Of a DNA stretch of 44,877 bases, positions 33,843 through 43,300 are shown piece by piece. Where the stretch lies: positions 6,560-51,436 of the forward strand of contig LJIE01000005.1 in assembly GCA_001281695.1 (NCBI GenBank), written 5' to 3'. Below the pieces are notes generated by a model. That model searched no databases, had not been told where the DNA came from, and was given only the letters and a program-made list of their open reading frames with translations. This DNA comes from a bacterium 336/3 (GTDB taxonomy: Bacteria; Bacteroidota; Bacteroidia; Cytophagales; Thermonemataceae). The translations under genes and the position numbers were made by a program. Positions within the stretch are counted from its first letter, which is position 1. Every line of letters begins with the position of its first letter.

Positions 33843-36581
33843 ATGAAAAGAATAGCTATAATTATATGTTTGTATTTTTCTATAAGTATAATTTCGAAAG
33901 GGCAAATAGTAGAAATACAAGTTACTAATACTCTCCAATCAGGAGAAGGGTCTTTTGCTAATGCTGTAAGTCAGGTTAATAGTTTCCCTGTAGCATCACC
34001 TCCAGTTCATATTATATTTAATATATCAGGTAATGGACCACATTATATAGATATTTCTAATCCTTATTATGTTACTTTTACTAAACCTGTAGTTATTGTT
34101 GGGCAATCTTCAGTAATTATTAGAGGGGGAATAGTTTTAAATTATTCAGGATCAACTATAAATGGATTAAATATAGATGGTACACCTATACCAAACCAAA
34201 CATATTGGACATATTGGTCTCATTATGGTATAATGATTAATGCAAATGATATAGAAATTAAAAATTGTAAAATATCAAATATTTATGCTCAAAGTATATT
34301 TGGACCGTGTTTTGCAGCAGCTCCAGCAGGATCTAACCCTCCAATAGTTTCTGTTCCATGCTCTAATCCCCCTGATGGAGGTACAGGTATTTATATTGCA
34401 AATACTGTATTGAGAGCAAAAATTAAAAATAATACTATAACAAATTGCCAAAAGAATGGAATTGAAATAAATACTCCTTCTCCATCATTAATTGAAGGTA
34501 TAATAGAAATAACAGGTAATCATATATACAATAACGCTAATAACCCCTATTTTTTTACAATACCACATCCTAACTCAGGAGGAATTAGAGGTGCAAATAT
34601 TTATCCAACTTATTCTTTCAATAATATAATTAAGAATAATGGGTTGCTAAGTGAGCATACACAATGGAGTGGTATGGGTGGAACGGCATCCATAAGTAAT
34701 ATCACTAAATCTGGGGATACTTATACAGTAACGGGTACTAAACCTGTTTTTGATCCATATACTGGTTTTCAATCATCTGTACAAATATTTAAGATTGATA
34801 ACCCATCCGAAAATGTTACTAATAGATATAGTGTAAGTGGGGTATTAGGAGGAAGTCCTGTGACAGTAGGTAACACATGGTCAGTACAAGTTCCAAGTTA
34901 CTTGTTAGATCCAATAGTTAATTTTTCAGACAACACAATTTATTTAACTACAATATCAACGATAAGTATGTTGTGGTCTAATGTTCCTTATGCTCTATAT
35001 TCTTCAAGTTATTCAACTAAATTTAAGTTTTGTGTTGATAATGGATTATATCCAACAGTCTATATCAATGGAAATCAAACTCATCCAAAAGCAGGTGAAG
35101 AAGTAAACTTCACACCAACAGTAATTAATGGTTTAAGTAATTTGGTGTATCAATGGGAAGTTATTAATTCTGAAAATAATGTAGTTGCAACTTCTAATCA
35201 ATCAATTTTTAATTATAGTTTCCCTTTTGCTGGAGCAACATACACTGTAAAACTTACTTTGAATTCAATAGATGGGTGTGGAAATGTTAAACAAAGTATA
35301 GCAATATACACAATTACTACACAACCTCCTATATGTAGTGGCCGATATATAGGTATTAATCCTGCTAGTGATATTGGTGTTGTAAAAAACGGCTCAACAG
35401 GAGCAATCTTATTTTCTTATCCTCTTGTAAACTGTAATGCTAGTATTCCTTTTGACTGTATAGGTGAAAAGGCTACCATAAAATATGATTCAATTGTTTC
35501 TGCAAGTGCAAGCCAACTGACTACCAACTGGGGTGAACCCACTCAAGAAATAACTTATAATCCTTTTGAAGCTGGGCATAGAGGTAGATGGTTTGCCCAA
35601 AGAGCCTATACATTCAATACTCCTTTAAACGCTAAAAATGCCAATGGTACAGACATGCCTAATTATGAGTCAGGAACTTTCAGTTATATACCATTTAACT
35701 GGCAATCTAAAAGCCGTTATCGTCCAACTAAATGGTTAGCACCTACAGAAGTAGAAATATACTCCCCTAATGGAGAAGTTTTGCAAGAAAGAAATATGTT
35801 AGGTATAAGAAGTTGTGCAAAATTTGGTTATAATGGTAATTTAGCATACTTAGTAGCAAAGAATGCTTCATTACAAGAAGTACTATTTGAAAGCTTCGAG
35901 AATACCTATACAAATGGCTCAGTAACAACACTTGAGGACAACCTATTGTCAAATATTATTATTGTCCCTAATTTAACTAATCCAGAAGAAGTAGCTCATT
36001 CAGGGAGGAGTTCTGCTTTAATGAGTGGAAGTACTTACACCCTTGAATTTAATAATCCAGAAGCAAATGGCTTAAAAATGACTGAACACATACAAAACAA
36101 GGGTGTGTTAGTGAAATTTTGGGTAAAATCAACTGAATTACTGAATAATGAGAGTAGTAATACTAAGTATATATCAGTAAGAGTCTTAAATAAAAGTAAT
36201 GCTGTGATAACAAATAAGCGTGTTAATGTGGTAGCTCAAACAGGGGAATGGCGTTTATGTGAGGCTAACTTTGTCTCATCAGAACTTTCACAAATTCTTT
36301 TAAAAGATTCTTTCAAGATAAGTTTAGAAAAAAGCGTTGGATTCTCATCTCAAATATTTATTGATGACATTGCTGTACAACCCCTTGATTCTGAGATTGC
36401 AAGTTATGTATACGACCCTAAAACTTTGAGATTATTAGCTTCTTTAGATTCTCAACACTTTGGTATGTATTATCAATATAACTATGAAGGAAAGTTAGTA
36501 AGAAAGTTAGTTGAAACGGAGAGAGGTATTAAAACAATTCAAGAAACACAATACAATACTCCCAAAGAGGCGAGACCATGA
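33843..36581 (+). CDS. Secreted beta-helix/PKD protein with Rhs-type C-terminal tail
   Basis: 912 residues. Signal peptide (MKRIAIIICLYFSISIISKG). Residues about 30-370 are a right-handed parallel beta-helix (TNTLQSGEGSFANAV opening; IEIKNCKISNIYAQS, IKNNTITNCQKNGIEINT and IIEITGNHIYNNANN rungs). A PKD-like domain follows (about 395-490; NFTPTVINGL, VYQWEVINSE, YTVKLTLNS). The end (about 865-905) reads YVYDPKTLRLLASLD, YEGKLVRKLVETERG and IKTIQETQYN, a tail that also ends other Bacteroidota Rhs-operon proteins. It probably holds or presents the Rhs cargo or binds surface glycans. Overlaps the next gene by ATGA. Confidence 0.82.
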   Translation: MKRIAIIICLYFSISIISKGQIVEIQVTNTLQSGEGSFANAVSQVNSFPVASPPVHIIFNISGNGPHYIDISNPYYVTFTKPVVIVGQSSVIIRGGIVLNYSGSTINGLNIDGTPIPNQTYWTYWSHYGIMINANDIEIKNCKISNIYAQSIFGPCFAAAPAGSNPPIVSVPCSNPPDGGTGIYIANTVLRAKIKNNTITNCQKNGIEINTPSPSLIEGIIEITGNHIYNNANNPYFFTIPHPNSGGIRGANIYPTYSFNNIIKNNGLLSEHTQWSGMGGTASISNITKSGDTYTVTGTKPVFDPYTGFQSSVQIFKIDNPSENVTNRYSVSGVLGGSPVTVGNTWSVQVPSYLLDPIVNFSDNTIYLTTISTISMLWSNVPYALYSSSYSTKFKFCVDNGLYPTVYINGNQTHPKAGEEVNFTPTVINGLSNLVYQWEVINSENNVVATSNQSIFNYSFPFAGATYTVKLTLNSIDGCGNVKQSIAIYTITTQPPICSGRYIGINPASDIGVVKNGSTGAILFSYPLVNCNASIPFDCIGEKATIKYDSIVSASASQLTTNWGEPTQEITYNPFEAGHRGRWFAQRAYTFNTPLNAKNANGTDMPNYESGTFSYIPFNWQSKSRYRPTKWLAPTEVEIYSPNGEVLQERNMLGIRSCAKFGYNGNLAYLVAKNASLQEVLFESFENTYTNGSVTTLEDNLLSNIIIVPNLTNPEEVAHSGRSSALMSGSTYTLEFNNPEANGLKMTEHIQNKGVLVKFWVKSTELLNNESSNTKYISVRVLNKSNAVITNKRVNVVAQTGEWRLCEANFVSSELSQILLKDSFKISLEKSVGFSSQIFIDDIAVQPLDSEIASYVYDPKTLRLLASLDSQHFGMYYQYNYEGKLVRKLVETERGIKTIQETQYNTPKEARP

Positions 36582-37303
36582 AATTGATAAAATATATCAT
36601 CATAGCATATTTGACTTTAGGTTTGGAAGGAATTTCTTGGGCACAAGATGATTGTTTAAATTTATTAAAACAATCACACCAAAAAGCATTAGATGAACTA
36701 AATAATAATGAAGAAATAGCTTTTACATTAAGAGTAACTAATCATTATCAAACTCCAGACTCAAAAAATATTTCTCAAAACACAGAGCAATCTAATGTGG
36801 TTGTAAAAGGTAAAAAATTGCATTATAATACTCCAGATATTGAGTTAATACAAGATGAAAAAAAAATTGTGGTTGTATTCAAAAATGAGAAAAGAATATA
36901 TATATATAATCAGAATAAAAAAATTGTAAATGGAATTTCTGGTTTAGCATTGCAAACAGAGCTACTAAAAAATGCTCAATTAAAAGAATGTGTGAATGTT
37001 TTAGAACTAGGTAAGAAACTGAAAAAAGTAACTTTGAAAGTACCATCAAATTATGTTCAAAAATCTATGATTAATGAGATGGTTATTTGGATAGATGAAA
37101 CAAGCCAAGAAATGATAAAATCTAGTAGTATATATGACTCAAAAAGTCCTATAAAAAAAATAGATTTAGAAATTATAAAAAAAGAAAAAGTAACTGGAAA
37201 ATCTATTATTGATGACTTTACACAAAGTAAAATCATTAATAAATATCCAAATTTTACAGTAATAGAAGAAGACAAAAAAAATACTAAAAATATTTATCGT
37301 TAG
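36578..37303 (+). CDS. LolA-like periplasmic protein
   Basis: 241 residues. Signal peptide (MKLIKYIIIAYLTLGLEGISWAQ). The rest is beta-rich: short strands and a mixed hydrophobic pattern (NNEEIAFTLRVTNHYQ, SNVVVKGKKLHYNT, IELIQDEKKIVVVFKNEKRIYIYN) resembling LolA/LolB-type half-barrels, common as extra genes in Bacteroidota. No catalytic motif. ATG overlaps the stop of the beta-helix gene by four bases, and the giant Rhs gene starts 6 bases on. A chaperone for a large exported protein is a reasonable idea; the family call is only tentative. Confidence 0.6.
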   Translation: MKLIKYIIIAYLTLGLEGISWAQDDCLNLLKQSHQKALDELNNNEEIAFTLRVTNHYQTPDSKNISQNTEQSNVVVKGKKLHYNTPDIELIQDEKKIVVVFKNEKRIYIYNQNKKIVNGISGLALQTELLKNAQLKECVNVLELGKKLKKVTLKVPSNYVQKSMINEMVIWIDETSQEMIKSSSIYDSKSPIKKIDLEIIKKEKVTGKSIIDDFTQSKIINKYPNFTVIEEDKKNTKNIYR

Positions 37304-37309
37304 CGGAAT

Positions 37310-40300
37310 ATGAAAAAAGTTCATGGCTATTTCAGTTTATTATTATTAATGATTTTGGCTTTTAGTTTTGAAGCTAAAAGTCAGATAGTAGGCAATACTC
37401 AAGTTTGTTCTGGTGGGCAAGGTGAGGTATATAACTTTACAAGTGGAATATTAGGCACCAATTACCAATGGTCTGTTACTCCTGCTGCTGCTGCTACTGG
37501 TACACAAATCACAGTTGACCCTTCTGATAGAAGAAGGGCTTTAATTGTTTGGAATACTGCTGTTGGTTCTGGTAGTGTAACAGCAACAATACGTATCAGA
37601 ATAGGTACTGGTATAACAAATGTTGCAATATTAAATCCTATAACAGGACCTGGTTCTGCACCAACAGTACAAGGAGATAATGTTATCAATGGGCCTACTA
37701 ATCCTTGTGTGGGTGGTATTGTAGAGTATTCCTTTGCAGGAACAATACAGGCCTGGGAACTTTTAAATTGGTCTAGTACCTCAAATGGTATTACTAACTC
37801 AATTGTATTACAAAATGTAGATATTATACAAAGAAAAGCCACGTTTTTGATAAATGACTCACAGGGTGGGTCTGTTATAGTAAGAAAAACAAATAGTTGT
37901 GGGCAATCTTCACAAATTGTAAAAGCAATAAGTCCTATTAACATTCCTACGATTAGTAATGTAGAAGGACCTTCTGTTGTTTGTATTAATACACAAGCTA
38001 CATATAATGTAAATAATATAGCTAATACTTCATATCAGTGGACAGTTCCTTCAGGTGTTTCAATAGTAAGTGGAGCAGGGACTAATCAAATTACAGTACA
38101 AGTTAATAATTTTACAACTGGACAGATTAAAGTTCGAGCAAGTAATGCCTGTGGACAGAGTGCAGAAATAGTAAAAAATGTTTCTGTAAAGGCTCCCCTT
38201 ACATCTGCAATGAATTTGCCCTTGAACCTAGGTACAACCTACTTAGGTGTAAAATCTTGTACACCCCAAACAACATGTCCAGAACTCACGCTTAGAAACC
38301 TGAGACTAAATATATTATTTGACTTTTTAGCAAGAAGTAACACCTATGATTGGGGTAAACAAAGCATTAGTGCTTCTGTAAAGTTAAAAATTACACCCTA
38401 CACATCACAAGGTGCTTTACCATCTCTTACTACTACACTACAAATTAATAATAGCAATACATCTCAGTTGTTTACACAACCTTATAATATAACTGTTTAT
38501 GATTTGGACTACTTTCAAGTAGAAATAGTTGAAATAACAAATGGAAGTGTGGCCTCTCAAGATGTGAGACTACAAGTAAGTTATGAAGAAGATAGAATTT
38601 ATAATCCTACAGTTGCTAATATAACTTTAACACCATTAACTGTTAATAATACTAATTTCGAACAAATATTCCAATGGCAAAGTACTTGTTATCGTTTTCC
38701 ATTATACGAATTAGAGATTGTCAAAGATCCTAATGTTAGCCCAAACTGGAAAAATGCTCTTAGAATACAACTAGATGGTAAGAAGTTTTTTGATCAGCAA
38801 AATGGGGATAATAATATTTATAAATATCGCCTTGTTCTTGCAGAAGGTACAGGGAATTATCATTGGAGAATTAGAGCTATTGGAAATGTTGATCCTAATG
38901 GAGAAATTGCTAATCCTGTCAATTTGGGGATGTGGAGTACCTCTCAAAGTTTTTATTATATTCAACCACAAGGAAATTATAACTGGATATATAGCCGTGT
39001 ATTCAGTGAAGGAAGTAGATTAGCAGAAACTATGAGTTTTGCAAATGGACTTTTGCAAACACAACAACAACAAAATAGACTTCAATCAAATAATAGAATA
39101 ATAGGTTCACAAACTTATCAAGACTATCTTGGGCGAAATGTTTTGAGTACATTGCCTATGCCAATGTATAATAAAAGCTTATTTGGTTATGAATCGAGTT
39201 GGTTAAAAAATAATTCCAATCAAAATTATTCAGTATCTGATTTCGATGAAGATTTAAAACTGAAAGACCCATCGATTCTTATTCAATCAGGGGGTGATTA
39301 CTATGGTGGAGTAGACTTGGGAGATGGAAGTAATAAAGGTGTTGCAAGTGCAGAAGGTTATCCTTATAGTCGTACTTTATTAGGACCTGATGGAAGACCT
39401 ATTGAGCAATCTGGTGTTGGGAAAACTCATCGTTTGAGTTCAACTAATGATGGTGGTAAAACAGTAAGAACATACTACAGCAGTGTTGCTGATGCTGAGC
39501 TACAAAGAGTCTTTGGAAAAGAGGCTCCTCCTGCAAAAAATGCTCGTAAGATTATAACCATTGACCAAAATGGTGTTGCATCAGTACAATATCAAACTAA
39601 AGATGGCAAAACAATAGCCACAGCTTTGTCTGCAAGTACTCAAAGCCCAACTTTAGATGCTATAGGTTCTAGTTCACCACAAACTATAACAGAAACTATA
39701 ACAGAAAAGGTTCTTATCAATGGCTTCAATAGTGTTAGCTCAAAATTAATAACCTTTGAACAACCTGAAAATAGCTTTAACTATAGCTATAAAATGACCC
39801 CTAAAGCTTTAAATCAAATTTGTGGAACACTACAAATTTGCAAGACTTGTGGTTATAATATAGTCATAGAATTAAAAAGTGTAACCAACCCAACAGGGTT
39901 TCCACCAAGAATTTTAGTAAATGAGAAAATAAATCCTGCTGCTGCTTGCCAAGGTTTATCGTCTTTAATAAACCTAACATCTGTTGTTGTTAATGAGATA
40001 CCTGCAGGTACTTATACAATAGAAAAAAGAGTGATTAGCAATGTTTCTTATGATGTGAATGGAAATTTGCAAAATGCACCTATACAAGATGCTTTAGAGT
40101 CACTTAAAAATCACTATAATAGTTATCTTAAAGATAACAATAATCCAAGTCCTATATGGCAACAGATAATGATTTATTTGAACGCTAAAGACTTGCAAGG
40201 ACTATATAATTATTTAGATACCACTATAGGGCTTATAGAGGTAGGTCAATCTTACCAAGTACCTATTGGATGTGATAATACATTAATATCAATCCCTAAA

Positions 40301-43300
40301 TTAAACTTGAGTCAAATATGTAATCAAACACCATGTTCTAAGCTCGATGTAAGTGAAGCAGCTTCGGAATATATAACTTATCTAAACTTAGAACTTGGTA
40401 ACTTGGGTTTATCATTAAACCAAATTGTAGATACACATAACCAAGGTGATATTCAGTCTATGCTTGTATCACTATTAAACAACAATCCAACTCCACCTCA
40501 AGGGGCATATATATGTTCAAATGTTTGGAATGCTTGGCAACAACAAGTAGGAAGATTAGCTTGGATAAAAGAACAAGCTGCTTTAGAAAATAAAGCAATG
40601 TTAGTGTGGATGAAAGAAAATAATCAGGAATTTCTACCAGCATTCTTTAATTCTATTAAAAGAATAACAACAAATGGAGAGATATATGGAACAGATAAAA
40701 TAGGTTGTACTGTAGCACCACAAACTCTCAATAAAAATGAATTTTATAAAATCTTTCATGTAACAAGTACAAGTATTGATGCTTTTGTTCGATGTGTAAA
40801 AATATATAATTCTAGTACCAACAATCTAACTGTTCAAGCGGATTTCCAATTATTGCTTCCAGAAGTGAGAAACAATGTCTATCATTGTTATATAGCAAAC
40901 CAAAATGCTGTAATAAATGGAGTTCCAGTTACATACCAAGAGATTATAGCACAAACAGAAGCCACTTGTATGGCTGCTTGTGATTTGAGAAGAGAAGAAC
41001 TCATTAGTAAAATTAGGGCTTATGTAATTGCCAATAGCTTATCTATAGATGATTGTGAAATCAATGAAATGGCTGATAATTGGGTAGCCCAGTGCAAACA
41101 AAATTGTGATATAAATTATACTGTTAATGGTGATGGCAGTATCACTGTGAATAACCAAACTGCTGTAACAGCTTGGTATGAAAAACTAATGCTTCATAAT
41201 TTAGATGTAAATGTACCTAATATTGGTGCAAGTTGTCCCACAGATACTCAAAACCCTTGGATTACAATTTCAGGGCAAAACTCTGTAACTTCTGGTATAT
41301 TATGGAATGGTAGAACAAGACCTACTGGCACTTCTGTTGAGGGTTCATCTAAAAAAATATTATTTAATAAAGAAAAAACATTTGTTTATTCTTTGTCAGG
41401 GCAGTTTTTGTCTAAACATGCAACAAATCTAGCTAATGAGCCGGTATCAGCAACACAATCTCCAAACGCTATTATTAATCTATACGACCATTTCAATATA
41501 GACACACATGGATATTATTTTATTGATTTTACTATTGATACAAATAATGATATTTATATTATAGCCTCTTACATGGAAGGTAATACTGGAAAATTCAAAT
41601 TAAGAGTAAAAAAATATAGTTCTAACTTAGTGACCGTGGGGCAAGATTATTCTTTAGAGTATGATAGCACTAATCCTCAAACTAATCCCTATAATAACCA
41701 ATTTAGAGCTCAAGGGATAGCACATGACAAAATTTCTAATAATATCTTTATATTATTTAAAAACTTTATTAATGGTAATGAAACTGAACCTCAAACAGAG
41801 ATTCATGAATTACCATCTAATAATTTGAGTGGAGGAGCTCCTTGGAAAACTTTTGTTGCTCCAGAGATTGCAAATAGTCACGGAGAATTATCCCTTCATA
41901 TAGACGATTCAGAATATAGAACGATATATATAGCAGCTAAAAATAACAAGATATTAGGTATAAATAAAGATACAAAAGTTATTATTTGGAATAATATAGA
42001 GATAGCAGATGTACAAGACTTTAAAGTAAACAAAGGAAAAGCTTATGTACTTAATACAAAAATTGTAAATAGTTTACAGGAAAGTTATGTTACTACCTAT
42101 TCAAATACTGGTTTTTTGATGAATACAGTTAATCTTAAAGGCTTAACAAGTAATATTGCAGTTGGAAAAACAAAAGTGTATGCCATAAGTAATTTGAGTG
42201 GAACGTCTGCTTTCTTTCAAACATTATCATTAGATGGTATAGACCAAGGATTTGCAACTATGACAAACCTTGTACCAGGAACACTCCATGATTTTATTGC
42301 AGAAGAAAAAGATAATATCAATGATAGCAAAATTTATATTTTAGGTGATAATTCAAACTCTGGCAGTAATGGTGTTGATGAATATTACAATGCTAAATAT
42401 ACCATGCCCAGATGTGGTTCTAGAAATCTTTGTTATCGTTGGTTAGAACCTCCAACAGTCATTAACCCTCCAGGAGATTTGGGAAGCTATGATCCAGAAC
42501 CCGTAGATTGTAACTCTGCTAATACAGAGTGGGTATATGGAAACATAAATAATCAATTGCAAGATTGGATTAATTCTCAGCTTTCTACAGCCGAAACAAA
42601 TATGAATACTCAATGTAATGTAGCTAATTTAGAAGAAGAATTTAAAATCTCGTATTCTATTGGTTATTACCATTATACACTATATTATTACGACCGTTCA
42701 GGCAATCTAATTCGCACTGTGCCACCAGCTGGTGTTGATATTATAACACCTAGTCCAACAGGAACACCAAACCACAGAATGGTAACCTACTATTATTACA
42801 ATAGTTTGGGTAAACTTATAAGCCAAAATACACCAGATGGCGGAGAAACAAAATTCTGGTATAACGCCATCAGTCAAATAACACACTCCCAGAACGCTAA
42901 ACAGGTTCTTACTTCAGATTATTCGCATACAGACTATGACGAATTAGGAAGAACAACAGAAGTATATGAAGCAAAACTGAATAAAACAACAGATAAAAAA
43001 CATATCACCAAAACAGTTTATAGTAACTCATATAGTGATGGCTTATATCTGAATGGCTCTACCCAACGCTATTTGCGTAATAGAGTGAGTTACAGTTTTA
43101 CAGATGCTGATGGTAATTTGAATAGTTTAGAAGACCAAGTAACAACTTATTACAGCTACGACCCCCATGGAAATGTAGAATGGATGGGGCAAAAACAAGA
43201 CTTTTTGGGTAAATCTTTTGTGAAATATAATTATGATCTTATTAGTGGTAAGGTATTGAAAGTAATCTATAATGAGGGCAAACCAGACCAATTTATGCAT

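Noticed and set aside
37462-37944. Minus-strand ORF of 160 codons inside the Rhs gene
   Set aside because: It lies fully inside the coherent giant Rhs frame and reads as an antisense by-product, without a recognisable domain.
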